DNA of 64,000 nt from Roseivivax sp. GX 12232 (lineage in GTDB: Bacteria > Pseudomonadota > Alphaproteobacteria > Rhodobacterales > Rhodobacteraceae). Location of the stretch: contig NZ_JAJSEC010000009.1 in NCBI RefSeq assembly GCF_021272185.1, positions 1 to 64,000 of the forward strand. Direction: 5' to 3'. Shown here one piece after another: positions 9,367 to 18,055 of this stretch (position 1 is its first letter; each line of letters begins with the position of its first letter). The position numbers were made by a program, and so were the translations under genes. The notes beneath the pieces are model-generated. The model was not told the origin of the DNA, searched no databases, and was given only the letters and a program-made list of their open reading frames with translations.

Positions 9367-10014
9367 TCAAGCCGCCGCGTCCTCGGCCAGGTGGTGCAGG
9401 ATCTTGGCGTAGTTCTCCTCGCCCTGGGCGCCGGTGACCAGGTGCTTGCGGGCGAAGATCATCGCGGGCACGCCGGAGATGCCGCGCGCGGTCCAGAACT
9501 GCTCTTTCTGGCGCACCAGGTCGGCCAGCTCGCCGCTTTCGAGGACCGCCAGCGCCGCCGCGCGGTCGAGCCCGATGGCGGCGGCCTCATCGGCCAGCAC
9601 CTGCGCATCGTCGAGGTTCTCGCGGCGGGTGAAGAACGCCTCGAAAAGCGCCATGTTCATCTCGTGGCCGCGGCCCTCGCCGGTGGCCCAGTCGATGAGC
9701 TGATGCGCGCGGAAGGTGTTCACCATGCGCATGTCCTCGGCGTAGTTGAAGGTGAAGCCGAGCGCCGCGCCCATCTCGGTCAGCCGGTCGCGGGCCCGGG
9801 CGGAGTCCTCGGGCGAGGTGCCGTATTTCTCGGCCAGATGCGCGCGCAGGTTCTGGCCCTCGGACGGCATCTGCGGGTTCAGCTCGAAGGGGTGCCACTG
9901 CACCTCGATCTCGAAGCCGGTCTCCTCGGCGGCGCGGGCGAGCTGCGAATAGCCGATCACGCACCAGGGGCAGACGACGTCGGAGACGATATCGACGCGG
10001 ATGGGGTCAGGCAT
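9367..10014 (-). CDS. DsbA-family oxidoreductase (FrnE-like)
   Basis: A 215-residue thioredoxin-fold protein with Cys15-Pro-Trp-Cys18 (DVVCPWCVIGY) directly after the first strand, a helical insertion, and the cis-Pro loop SGVPAMIF near residue 182. There is no signal peptide, so unlike classical DsbA it acts in the cytoplasm. That is typical of FrnE/HCCA-like members, which act as isomerases or thiol oxidoreductases. It runs convergently to guaD with an 82-bp gap. It is separated from the GST gene by 80 bp and both may share a transcript. Substrate unknown. Confidence 0.9.
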   Translation of the reverse strand: MPDPIRVDIVSDVVCPWCVIGYSQLARAAEETGFEIEVQWHPFELNPQMPSEGQNLRAHLAEKYGTSPEDSARARDRLTEMGAALGFTFNYAEDMRMVNTFRAHQLIDWATGEGRGHEMNMALFEAFFTRRENLDDAQVLADEAAAIGLDRAAALAVLESGELADLVRQKEQFWTARGISGVPAMIFARKHLVTGAQGEENYAKILHHLAEDAAA

Positions 10015-10094
10015 GGGGTCTCTCCAGAATCTTGGGACGGGGCAGGGCGCGCCTCAGGCGAGCGCCGCCCTATTGGCAGGGATCGCGGTCCGGC

Positions 10095-10796
10095 TCACCG
10101 GAACCGCGCGGCGTTTTCCTTGGCCGCCCGGGCCACGTCGCCCTCTCCGAAGGCCGAGGGCCGGGGTTCGGGCAGCTGCAGCGCCTCCTGCACCCGGGGC
10201 ATGGCGTCGAGCCGGTCGAACCAGGCCTGCAGATGCGGCAACCCTTCGACGCTGACCGTGGCCCAGAAATGGCTGCGCGCCCAGGGATAGGTGGCGATAT
10301 CGGCGATCGAGAGCGCCTCGCCCACCAGCCAGTCGCGGCCTGCGAGCCGGGTGTCCAGCACCTCGAGCAGGCGGCGGCTCTCGGTCACGTAGCGGTTGAT
10401 GGCATAGGGCACCTCGTCGCCGTTGGGTTTGGCGATGCGCTGAAAGAACATCGCCTGGCCCATCATCGGGCCGATGCCGCCCATCTGGAACATCAGCCAT
10501 TGCATGGTTTCCGAGCGTTCCTTGGGGTCGTGGCTCAGGAAGCGGTCGTATTTCTCGGCCAGGTACCAGAGGATCGCGCCGCTTTCGAAGACGGCGAAAT
10601 CCTCCGCGCCGCGGTCGACGATGGACGGGATGCGGCCGTTGGGGTTGAGCTTGAGATACTCCGGCGCCTTCTGCTCCTTCTTGCCGAAGTCCACTGGCGC
10701 GAGCTCGTAGTCGATCCCGGCTTCGTGCAGGAAGATCAGGGGCTTCCAGCCGTTCATCGTGTTGGCGGTGTAAAGCAGGATGTCAGGCCGCGACAT
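10095..10796 (-). CDS. Glutathione S-transferase, YfcG/Nu-type
   Basis: A 233-residue GST with an N-terminal thioredoxin-like domain (TANTMNGWKPLIFLHEAG, then LNPNGRIPSIVD and the FESGAILWYLAEKY glutathione-binding region) and an all-helical C-terminal domain with SIADIATYPW. The T-x-N-x-x-K signature at the N terminus is that of the YfcG/Ure2p-like group, which act as glutathione-dependent disulfide-bond oxidoreductases. The start at 10796 (MSRPDILLYTAN) is preferred over the ATG nine codons upstream, which adds a non-conserved leader. It overlaps the small frame at 10783-10995. Confidence 0.92.
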   Translation of the reverse strand: MSRPDILLYTANTMNGWKPLIFLHEAGIDYELAPVDFGKKEQKAPEYLKLNPNGRIPSIVDRGAEDFAVFESGAILWYLAEKYDRFLSHDPKERSETMQWLMFQMGGIGPMMGQAMFFQRIAKPNGDEVPYAINRYVTESRRLLEVLDTRLAGRDWLVGEALSIADIATYPWARSHFWATVSVEGLPHLQAWFDRLDAMPRVQEALQLPEPRPSAFGEGDVARAAKENAARFR

Positions 10797-10995
10797 GGGC
10801 GTCCTCCGCGAGGGCATGGGCAAGATGGGCGTCGAGGCGGGCGAGGGTGCCCGCGCGGGGTTTCATCGCGTCGAAGCCGTCGAGGCGCGGCAGCGGCGTC
10901 GTCCCGAAGAACTTCGGGTCGAGAGGCCGCATTCGCAAGAGGGCGTCGGGCGACAGGTCGCCGAAGACGGCGCGCGGCGGGCGCGTCAAAGGCAT
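10783..10995 (-). CDS. Possible small protein between LysR and GST
   Basis: A 70-residue frame (MPLTRPPRAVFGDLSPDALL...) fills most of the 237-bp space between the LysR gene and the GST gene and overlaps the GST start by 14 bp. The same frame also has a GTG at 11037 that overlaps the LysR stop as GTGA, giving an 84-residue version. The composition is plausibly protein-like, with motifs LSPDALLRMRPLDPKFFG and LPRLDGFDAMKP, and no signal peptide or membrane helix. I do not recognise it. The tight packing on both sides is the main support. In DNA this GC-rich, open frames of this size also occur by chance. Confidence 0.35.
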   Translation of the reverse strand: MPLTRPPRAVFGDLSPDALLRMRPLDPKFFGTTPLPRLDGFDAMKPRAGTLARLDAHLAHALAEDAHVAA

Positions 10996-11033
10996 CTCGC
11001 GACGCTGACCACCCCGGCGCGCCGCAAACCCTC

Positions 11034-11909
11034 TCACGGCTCCGCCGCGATCTCGCGCAGCCAGTCGATGATCGCCCGCATCCCGTAGCGGTTCCGGTCG
11101 GCGCTGGGGGGCACCACGATGAAATGCCCGTGCCGCGCCTCGAGCTCGGCGGGGCAGGAGCGCACCAGCCGCCCGGCGTCGAGATAGGGCCGCGCGAAGG
11201 TATCGGCGACCAGCGCATGGCCGAGGCCGCGCTCGGCCAGGTCCAGCGCCACCAGCGAGGTGTCGACCACGTAGCGGGGCAGGGGCGGGGCGACACCTTC
11301 GAGGTGCATCCCGAAGAAATGCTGCCAGGTGTCGACGACCCCCGCCATCTCGATCAGCCGGCCCGTCTCCAGCGACACCAGCCCGCCCGCGAGGCCCGGC
11401 GCGCAGACCGGCTGCACGGCGTGGCGCATCAGCGGGATGACCTCGCCGTCGGACCAGAGCCCCTCGCCGAAGCGGATGTCGAGGTCGATCAGCGCGCTGT
11501 CGCCGCCCTCGGCCCAGGAGGAGGACAGAAGGCTCAGGGTGATGTCGGGATGCCGGGCCTGGAAGCTCTCGATCCGCGGCACCAGCCAGAGCATGTTGAG
11601 CGAGGTCATGCAGCGCAGGGTGATCCGCTCGCCGCCGCTGCGCCCGAAGACCCCCGCGGTGCTGGCGTCGATGTCCACGAAGGCCTTGCTGACCACCGGC
11701 AGGTAGGATTGCGCCAGCCGCGTCAGCACCAGCGCGCGCCGCCGCCGCTCGAAGAGCTTGTGGCCGAGCCGCGCCTCGAGCGCGCGGACCTGGTAGCTCA
11801 CCGCCGAGGGCGTGAGGTTCAACTCCTCGGCGGCGCGGGTGAAATTTCCAAGCCGCGCCGAGGCCTCGAAGGACCGCAGCCAGCCCAGCGGGGGAAGCTC
11901 GTCGAACAT
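11034..11909 (-). CDS. LysR-family regulator, GcvA type
   Basis: A 291-residue regulator. N-terminal helix-turn-helix: LPPLGWLRSFEASARLGNF, then LTPSAVSYQVRALEARLG, the hallmark of the GcvA/AmpR-like branch. The C-terminal effector domain includes LWLVPRIESFQARHPDI and a late AERGLGHALVADTF. It is divergent from the GMC oxidoreductase gene with a 120-bp AT-richer promoter region between. It most likely regulates the GMC/enolase/ALDH/ABC operon, inferred from position. The effector is unknown. Confidence 0.9.
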   Translation of the reverse strand: MFDELPPLGWLRSFEASARLGNFTRAAEELNLTPSAVSYQVRALEARLGHKLFERRRRALVLTRLAQSYLPVVSKAFVDIDASTAGVFGRSGGERITLRCMTSLNMLWLVPRIESFQARHPDITLSLLSSSWAEGGDSALIDLDIRFGEGLWSDGEVIPLMRHAVQPVCAPGLAGGLVSLETGRLIEMAGVVDTWQHFFGMHLEGVAPPLPRYVVDTSLVALDLAERGLGHALVADTFARPYLDAGRLVRSCPAELEARHGHFIVVPPSADRNRYGMRAIIDWLREIAAEP

Positions 11910-11930
11910 GGCGGCAGCCTAGCCCTTGCC

Positions 11931-11970
11931 GCGAAATTTTTTAAGGTTGCTGCGAATTATTTTTCGTTAG
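11931..11970. promoter_or_regulatory. AT-rich divergent promoter/operator region
   Basis: An AT-rich island inside otherwise very GC-rich DNA, between the divergent LysR and GMC oxidoreductase genes. It contains CGAAA (11932-11936) and its inverse TTTCG (11962-11966), plus TTTTTTAA and AATTATTTTT tracts. This is the expected place for the two promoters and for a LysR site. No confident -35/-10 pair could be assigned. Confidence 0.4.
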
Positions 11971-12029
11971 GGCATTCCGGCCCGGTTCTGACACCCTGCG
12001 GCCAAAGGCGAAGGCAAGGCAGGCCCGGT

Positions 12030-13640
12030 TTGGCAAGCTATGACTACATCATCATCGGCGCGGGATCGGCGGGCTGCGTGCTGGCCGAGCGGCTCAGCGC
12101 CTCGGGGCGGCACAGCGTCCTGGTGCTCGAGGCCGGCGGGCGGGACCGCTCGCCCTGGGTGCGGCTGCCGCTCGGTTACGGCAAGACCTTCTTCCACCCG
12201 GAGATGAACTGGCGCTACCAAAGCGAGGCCGACCCGGGCCTCGGCGGGCGCAGCGACTACTGGCCGCGCGGCCGCGTGGTCGGCGGATCAAGCTCGATCA
12301 ACGCGCTGGTCTGGGCGCGCGGGCTGCCGCATGACTTCGACGACTGGGCCGCCGCCGGGGCCACCGGCTGGAGCTGGGAGGTCGCCCGCCGCACCTATGA
12401 CGCCATGGAGACCCGCGTCTCCGCCGATGGTGGCCGCGAGGGGCAGGGGCCGCTGCACGTCCAGGACGTCTCGGACCAGATCCACAAGGTGAACCGGCAT
12501 TTCTTCGCGGGCGCCGAGGAGGCCGGACTTCCGCGCACCGAGGATTGCAATGGCGCCACCCCCGAGGGCGCGACCACCTACCGGATCACCACCCGGGACG
12601 GGCTGCGGCACTCGGCGGCGCGGGCCTACCTGGCCCCGGCGCTGAAGCGCGCCAATGTCACCCTGCGCACCGGCGTCACCGTGACCCGCATCGGCTTCGA
12701 GGGCCGCCGCGCCAGGTCGGTGCACCTGCGCCACCACGGCCACGAGGAAGTGCTGCAGGCGGGGCGCGAGATCATCCTCTCGGCGGGCGCGGTCAGCTCG
12801 CCGCGGCTCCTGCAGCTTTCGGGCGTGGGGCCGGCGCAACTTCTGCGCGAGCATGGCATCGAGGTCCGGGCCGATGCGCCGCATGTGGGCGGCAACCTGC
12901 AGGATCACCTGGGGCTCAACTACTACTTCAAGGCCAACGAGCCGACGCTGAACGACCAGCTCCGCCCGCTCTGGGGCAAGGCCCTGGCGGCGCTGCGTTA
13001 CGCGCTGACCCGGCGCGGGCCGCTGGCGCTCTCGGTGAACCAATGCGGCGGGCTTTTCCGCTCGACGCCCGAGGCGCCGGTGCCGGACCAGCAGATCTAC
13101 TTCAACCCGGTCAGCTACACGACGACGCCCAGCGGCACGCGGAACGTGGTCAATCCCGACCCCTTCCCGGGCTTCATCATCGGCTACCAGCCGACCCGGC
13201 CGACAAGCCGCGGGCGGATCGACATTTCCTCGGCCGACCCCGAGGCGGCGCCGCGCATCCGTCCGAACTCGCTGGCCACCGAGGAGGACCGCGCGGCGGT
13301 CATCGCGGGCGGCACGCTTTGCCGGCGGATCATGCAGACCCCGGCGCTTGAGGGGCTGATCGATAGCGCGCTCGACCCCGACCTGCGCGAGCTTCAAGGC
13401 GAGCAGATCCTCGAGGACTTCCGCCGCCGCTGCGGCACCGTCTTCCATCCCGTCGGCACCTGCCGGATGGGCGCCGACCCCGCAAGCTCGGTCGTCGATC
13501 CGCGCCTGCGCCTGCACGGCTTCGAGGGGCTGCGCGTGGTCGACGCCTCGATCTTCCCGAACATCACCTCGGGCAACACCAATGCGCCGACCATGATGGC
13601 CGCGCATCACGCCGCCGAGCTGATCCTGGAGGCCACATGA
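12030..13640 (+). CDS. GMC-family FAD oxidoreductase (choline dehydrogenase-like)
   Basis: A 536-residue flavoenzyme that oxidises an alcohol to an aldehyde. The N-terminal Rossmann motif IIIGAGSAGCVLAERLS is followed by GGSSSINALVWARG, which is GMC signature 1; SAGAVSSPRLLQLSG is signature 2. His473 in GTVFHPVGTCRMG is the catalytic His, and Asn516 in SGNTNAP occupies the partner position. The start is TTG at 12030, which places the dinucleotide motif at the usual residue 7-12; there is no ATG at a sensible distance. It ends in an ATGA overlap with the next gene. The substrate is unknown: homologues act on choline, polyols, sugar alcohols and polyethylene glycol. Confidence 0.9.
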   Translation: MASYDYIIIGAGSAGCVLAERLSASGRHSVLVLEAGGRDRSPWVRLPLGYGKTFFHPEMNWRYQSEADPGLGGRSDYWPRGRVVGGSSSINALVWARGLPHDFDDWAAAGATGWSWEVARRTYDAMETRVSADGGREGQGPLHVQDVSDQIHKVNRHFFAGAEEAGLPRTEDCNGATPEGATTYRITTRDGLRHSAARAYLAPALKRANVTLRTGVTVTRIGFEGRRARSVHLRHHGHEEVLQAGREIILSAGAVSSPRLLQLSGVGPAQLLREHGIEVRADAPHVGGNLQDHLGLNYYFKANEPTLNDQLRPLWGKALAALRYALTRRGPLALSVNQCGGLFRSTPEAPVPDQQIYFNPVSYTTTPSGTRNVVNPDPFPGFIIGYQPTRPTSRGRIDISSADPEAAPRIRPNSLATEEDRAAVIAGGTLCRRIMQTPALEGLIDSALDPDLRELQGEQILEDFRRRCGTVFHPVGTCRMGADPASSVVDPRLRLHGFEGLRVVDASIFPNITSGNTNAPTMMAAHHAAELILEAT

Positions 13641-14812
13641 CATCCACGCCCTATTCCGCCTCGGGGGCGGTCCCGAAGCCCGGGCGCGGCGCCGGGGACA
13701 GCGGCCCGCGCATCACCCGGCTCGAGACCTTCTCGACCCCGCTCGTGGGCTTCGTGCGGCTGACCACCGAGGATGGCGCCCAGGGCTGGGGCCAGGTCTC
13801 GACCTATAACGCCGATATCACCGCGCAGGTCTTCCACCGCCAGATCGCCCCCTGGGCGCTGGGCCGGGGCGTCGATGCGCTGGAAGCGATCGTGGACGAG
13901 ATCCCCGAGCGCGAGCACAAGTATCCCGGCACCTACCTGATGCGCGCGCTGGCGGGGCTCGACACCGCCGCCTGGGACTGGCGCGGCAAGGTGGCGGGCC
14001 AGCCGGTCGCGGCGCTTCTTGGCGGGTCGGCGGGCGAGATCCGGGCCTATGCCTCCTCCATGCGGCGCGACATCACCCCCGAGTCTGAGGCCGAGCGGAT
14101 GCTGCGGCTCCAGGGTGAACAGGGCTTCGACGCCTTCAAGGTCCGGGTGGGCGCCGAATGCGGGCGCGACGTGGACGAATGGCCGGGCCGCACCGAGGCG
14201 ATCCTGCCCGCGATGCGCCGCGCGCTCGGCCCCGATGCCGCGCTCCTGGCCGATGCCAATTCCGGCTTCTCGCCCGCCCGCGCCATCGAGGTCGGCCACC
14301 GGCTGGAGGCCGAGGGCTTCGAGCATTTCGAGGAGCCTTGCCGCTACTGGAAGCTCGAGGAGACCGCCGAGGTCACCCGCGCGCTCGACCTCGACGTGGC
14401 GGGGGGCGAACAGGACTGGGACCTCGAGAGCTGGCAGCGGATGATCGCGCTCGGCGCGGTCGACATCCTGCAGCCCGACATCCTCTATCTCGGCGGCATG
14501 ACCCGCGCCATGCAAGTCGCCCGCATGGGCGCCGCGGCGGGCCTGCCGGTGACGCCCCATGCCGCCAACCTGTCCCTGGTGACGCTGTTCACCATGCATC
14601 TCATGCGCGCCCTGCCGCAGCCCGGCCGCTACCTCGAGTTCTCGATCGAGGGGCCGGACTACTACCCCTGGCAGGACGCGCTCTTCGTCGAAAGCCCCTA
14701 TGCCATCGACGCGGGCCGGGTCCGCGTGACCGAGGCGCCCGGCTGGGGCGTCGAGATCGCCCCCGACTGGCTGGCACAATCCACCCATCAGACAAGCGAG
14801 GCTGACATATGA
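13637..14812 (+). CDS. Enolase-superfamily (mandelate racemase-type) enzyme
   Basis: A 391-residue enzyme that abstracts a proton alpha to a carboxylate, usually dehydrating a sugar acid or racemising it. The catalytic Lys-x-Arg is at 168-170 (FKVRVG), the metal ligand Asp206 in ADANSG, Glu around 232 in EEPC, a third Glu in GGEQDW, and the distal His308 in TPHAAN. So the active-site set looks complete. The first 25 residues are a non-conserved Pro/Gly-rich leader. It is coupled to both neighbours by ATGA overlaps, which suggests sequential steps: alcohol oxidation (GMC), aldehyde oxidation (ALDH) and dehydration of the acid. Substrate unassigned. Confidence 0.9.
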   Translation: MTSTPYSASGAVPKPGRGAGDSGPRITRLETFSTPLVGFVRLTTEDGAQGWGQVSTYNADITAQVFHRQIAPWALGRGVDALEAIVDEIPEREHKYPGTYLMRALAGLDTAAWDWRGKVAGQPVAALLGGSAGEIRAYASSMRRDITPESEAERMLRLQGEQGFDAFKVRVGAECGRDVDEWPGRTEAILPAMRRALGPDAALLADANSGFSPARAIEVGHRLEAEGFEHFEEPCRYWKLEETAEVTRALDLDVAGGEQDWDLESWQRMIALGAVDILQPDILYLGGMTRAMQVARMGAAAGLPVTPHAANLSLVTLFTMHLMRALPQPGRYLEFSIEGPDYYPWQDALFVESPYAIDAGRVRVTEAPGWGVEIAPDWLAQSTHQTSEADI

Positions 14813-16293
14813 CCGCCGAGGAGCTGATCACCACCTATTTCGAGACCGGCACCCTGCCGGATCTGCCGCAGGGCCATTTCATCGACGGCGCCTTCACCGC
14901 GCCCGCCTCGGGCGCGACGATGGAGAGCTTCGACCCGGGCCAGGGCCGCGCCTTCGCCAGCTTCGCCGCCGGCGGGGCCGAGGACGTGGACCAGGCGCTG
15001 GCCTCCGCGCAGCGGGGCTTTGCACTCTGGTCGCGGCGCAGCCCGGCCGAGCGCTGCGGCATCCTCAACGAGATCGCCCGCACCCTGCGCGCCCATGCCG
15101 AGCGTCTGGCCGTGGTCGAGGCGCTCGACAGCGGCAAGAGCCTCGACGAGGCGCGGGGCGACGTCGCCGGCTCGGCGCGGCTGTTCGAATATTACGCCGG
15201 GGCCGCCGACAAGCTCGATGGCCGCTCGGTCAACCTGGGCTCCGACGCCGCCGCCTTCACCCTGCGCGAGCCGGTCGGCGTGACCGCGCATATCGTGCCC
15301 TGGAACTACCCGACCTCGACGCTGGTGCGCGGCATCGCCCCGGCGCTGGCGGCGGGCTGTTCGGCGGTGGTGAAACCGGCCGAGACGACACCCTTCACCG
15401 CGCTCCTGATCGCCGAACTGCTGATCGAGGCGGGCCTGCCCGCGGGCGTGGTCAACGTGGTCACCGGCACCGGCACCGAGGCCGGCGCGCCGCTGGTCGC
15501 CGATCCGCGCGTCGCCCATGTGACCTTCACCGGCTCGGTCGCGACCGGCGTCAACGTCATGCGCTCGGTCGCGCCGAACGTCACCGGCCTGACGCTCGAG
15601 CTTGGCGGCAAGTCGCCGCTCGTGGCCTTCGAGGACGCCGACCCCGAGGCGGTGGCCGACGGCGCGCTCTGGGCGATCTTCTCGAACTCCGGGCAGATCT
15701 GCTCGGCGGGCTCGCGGCTGATCCTGCACGAGAGCCTGCGCGACGCGGTGCTGCCGCGCCTCGTCAAGAAGGCCCGCGCGCTGAAGCTCGGCCACGGGCT
15801 CCGCAACCCCGAGATGGGGGCGATCAACTCCGCCGCGCATCTCGACAAGGTGGCGGGCTTCGTCTCCCGCGCCCGCGCGCGCGGCATCGAGGTGCTGACC
15901 GGCGGATCGGTGACCAGCGACCCCGAGACCGGCCAGGGCTGGTTCTTCGAGCCGACCATCCTCGACACGCCCGATCCCGAGGACGAGGCCGTCCTGCAGG
16001 AGATTTTCGGCCCGGTTCTCGCGGTGCAGAGCTTCGCCAGTGAGGAAGAGGCCGTCGCCCGCGCCAACGGCACGGAATTCGCCTTGAATGCAGGGGTTTA
16101 TACGCGCGATACGGGCCGCGCCCTGCGCGTCGCTCGCGCCATCGACGCGGGCCAGGTCACGGTCAACGACTACTGGGCGGGGGGCATCGAGCTGCCCTTC
16201 GGCGGCAACCGCAAATCCGGGTTCGGCCGCGAGAAGGGGCTCGAGGGCCTCGACGCCTACACCCGCGCCAAGGCGATCACGCTGGCCGCCTGA
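14809..16293 (+). CDS. NAD(P)-dependent aldehyde dehydrogenase (betaine aldehyde DH-like)
   Basis: A 494-residue ALDH-superfamily enzyme. Catalytic Cys298 lies in NSGQICSAGSR and the general-base Glu264 in LELGGKSP. The cofactor loop is PWNYPTSTLVRGIAPALAAG, and FGGNRKSGFGREKG is the typical C-terminal motif. It starts in the ATGA overlap with the enolase-superfamily gene. It probably oxidises the aldehyde made by the GMC enzyme. Sequence resembles betaine-aldehyde or gamma-aminobutyraldehyde dehydrogenases, but family resemblance is not enough to fix the substrate, and no betA-specific neighbours such as betI are present. Confidence 0.92.
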   Translation: MTAEELITTYFETGTLPDLPQGHFIDGAFTAPASGATMESFDPGQGRAFASFAAGGAEDVDQALASAQRGFALWSRRSPAERCGILNEIARTLRAHAERLAVVEALDSGKSLDEARGDVAGSARLFEYYAGAADKLDGRSVNLGSDAAAFTLREPVGVTAHIVPWNYPTSTLVRGIAPALAAGCSAVVKPAETTPFTALLIAELLIEAGLPAGVVNVVTGTGTEAGAPLVADPRVAHVTFTGSVATGVNVMRSVAPNVTGLTLELGGKSPLVAFEDADPEAVADGALWAIFSNSGQICSAGSRLILHESLRDAVLPRLVKKARALKLGHGLRNPEMGAINSAAHLDKVAGFVSRARARGIEVLTGGSVTSDPETGQGWFFEPTILDTPDPEDEAVLQEIFGPVLAVQSFASEEEAVARANGTEFALNAGVYTRDTGRALRVARAIDAGQVTVNDYWAGGIELPFGGNRKSGFGREKGLEGLDAYTRAKAITLAA

Positions 16294-16346
16294 GCCAGCC
16301 CGGGCGGCCCCGCCGCCCCGACGCGCCCGAGCGCGCGCCAGACAGG

Positions 16347-16373
16347 CCCCCGGCGGCATCCGGCCGCCGGGGG
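16347..16373 (+). terminator. Strong hairpin between ALDH and SBP genes
   Basis: CCCCCGGCGGC, a 5-nt ATCCG loop, then GCCGCCGGGGG: a perfect 11-bp stem just upstream of the AGGAGGG ribosome-binding site of the solute-binding protein gene. There is no T tract. It could be a partial terminator, or a 5' stabilising structure for the abundant binding-protein mRNA. Confidence 0.5.
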
Positions 16374-16398
16374 AGCACACAACAGAGGAGGGATCCGT

Positions 16399-17964
16399 TT
16401 GACCCAGTTTTCCAGCTTCACCACGCCCAGCCGCCGCGGCTTTCTCGCAGGCAGCGCCGCCGCCGGCATGACCCTCGGCCTGGGGCTCACGCCCGCGCGG
16501 GCCGCGACGCCGCAGAAGGGCGGCACCCTGCGGGTCGGCTTCACCCAGGGCAGCACCTCGGATTCGCTTGATCCGGCGACCTATTCCAACGACTTCATGT
16601 TCGCCACGAGCTACGCCGTCTTCTCGACGCTGGTCGAAGTGGCCCCCGACGGCAGCGCCAAGCCGGACCTCGCCGAGAGCTTCGAGGCCACCCCCGACGC
16701 GGCGACCTGGACCTTCCGCCTGCGCGACGACGCCACCTTCTCGGACGGCAAGACGATCACCGCGCAGGACGTGATCGCTTCGGTCCGCCACCACATGGGC
16801 GAGGGCTCCAAGTCCGGCGTGAAGCCGCTCCTGAAGCAGATCAGCGACATCAAGGCCGATGGCGACAAGGTGGTGGTCTTCACGCTGGAGACCGGCAACG
16901 CCGATTTCCCCTTCATCTTCAACGACTACCACCTGACCATCCGGCAGGATCAGGGCGACGGCACGATCGACCCCGACAGCCGGATCGGCACCGGCGGCTA
17001 CGTCATCGAGGCCTTCGAGCCCGGCGTCCGCATCGAGCTGGCGCGCCGCGACGACTACTGGAAGGAAGGCGCCGCGCATTTCGACCGCGTGGTGATCCTC
17101 AAGGTCGGCGACGCGGCGGCGCGGATGAACGCGCTGATGACCGGCGAGGTCGACCTGATCGACCGCCCGGACCTCAAGACCATCCACATGCTCGAGCGCA
17201 ACCGCGACGTGCGCATCCACACCCAGAACGGCACGCTGCATTACACCATGCCGATGCATGTCACCACGGCGCCTTATGACGACGTGAACGTGCGGCTGGC
17301 GCTGAAACATGCGATCGACCGCGAGGCCATCGTCGAGAAGGTGCTCAAGGGCTACGGCACGGTCGGCAACGACCATCCGATCGCCAGCTCCATGCCGTTC
17401 TACAACGCCGAGCTGGAGCAGCACGCCTATGACCCCGAGAAGGCCAGGCACCATCTGAAGAAGGCCGGGCTCGAGGGGCTCGACGTGACGCTGCACACCG
17501 CCGACGCGGCCTTCAACGGCGCGGTGGATGCCTCGGTGCTATTCTCCGAGGCGGCGAAATCGGCGGGGATCAACCTCAAGGTCTCGCGCGAGCCCGACGA
17601 CGGCTACTGGTCCAACGTCTGGCTGCAGAAGCCCTTCTGCACCAGCTACTGGGGCGGGCGGCCCACGCCGGACCTGATGTTCTCGGCCGGCTACGCCGCG
17701 GATGCGGACTGGAACGCCACCAAGTGGCAGAACGAGCGTTTCAACGAGCTGCTCGTCGGCGCCCGCGCCGAGCTCGACCAGGACCGCCGCGCCGAGATGT
17801 ACGGCGAGATGCAGAAGCTCTGCCAGACCGACGGCGGCGCGCTGATCCCGGCCTTCGGGCAGTATGTCTCGGCGATGAACAAGCGGGTCGCCATGCCCGA
17901 GAAGGTCTCGGAGATGTGGGATCTCGACAGCCAGCGCTTCATCGAACGCTGGTGGTTCGCCTGA
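16399..17964 (+). CDS. ABC solute-binding protein, family 5 (peptide/opine type), Tat-exported
   Basis: A 521-residue periplasmic binding protein of the DppA/OppA class. It starts with TTG at 16399 behind AGAGGAGGG. The N terminus has a twin-arginine signal: S-R-R-G-F-L at residues 11-16, a hydrophobic core, and a likely cut after ARA near residue 36. Family-5 landmarks follow: LDPATYSNDF, SFEATPDAATWTFRLRDDATFSDG, and the C-terminal region with the aromatic-rich binding loops. It would capture the substrate of the downstream permease and ATPase genes. Family-5 proteins bind peptides, opines, oligosaccharides or metal complexes, so the ligand is open. Catabolic neighbours favour a carbohydrate- or amino-sugar-like compound. 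Confidence 0.92.
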   Translation: MTQFSSFTTPSRRGFLAGSAAAGMTLGLGLTPARAATPQKGGTLRVGFTQGSTSDSLDPATYSNDFMFATSYAVFSTLVEVAPDGSAKPDLAESFEATPDAATWTFRLRDDATFSDGKTITAQDVIASVRHHMGEGSKSGVKPLLKQISDIKADGDKVVVFTLETGNADFPFIFNDYHLTIRQDQGDGTIDPDSRIGTGGYVIEAFEPGVRIELARRDDYWKEGAAHFDRVVILKVGDAAARMNALMTGEVDLIDRPDLKTIHMLERNRDVRIHTQNGTLHYTMPMHVTTAPYDDVNVRLALKHAIDREAIVEKVLKGYGTVGNDHPIASSMPFYNAELEQHAYDPEKARHHLKKAGLEGLDVTLHTADAAFNGAVDASVLFSEAAKSAGINLKVSREPDDGYWSNVWLQKPFCTSYWGGRPTPDLMFSAGYAADADWNATKWQNERFNELLVGARAELDQDRRAEMYGEMQKLCQTDGGALIPAFGQYVSAMNKRVAMPEKVSEMWDLDSQRFIERWWFA

Positions 17965-17984
17965 TCCGCCCCTAGCCCTTTCTT

Positions 17985-18013
17985 GCGGCGGCTCCGGTGA
18001 CCCGGGCCGCCGC
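17985..18013 (+). terminator. Intercistronic hairpin after the SBP gene
   Basis: GCGGCGGC and GCCGCCGC form an 8-bp stem around a 13-nt loop in the 91-bp gap between binding-protein and permease genes, followed by GCTTCTT. Such hairpins often make the binding protein mRNA more abundant than the permease part. The stem is seen directly; the effect is inferred. Confidence 0.45.
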
Positions 18014-18055
18014 GCTTCTTGACCGGCCCGTCCGCCCGGGCCGCGGAGACCCGCC

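Noticed and set aside
10032-13640. A 1202-codon plus-strand frame ending in the GMC oxidoreductase
   Set aside because: Its first 666 codons are antisense to GST and LysR genes. The GMC Rossmann motif fixes the start at the TTG at 12030.
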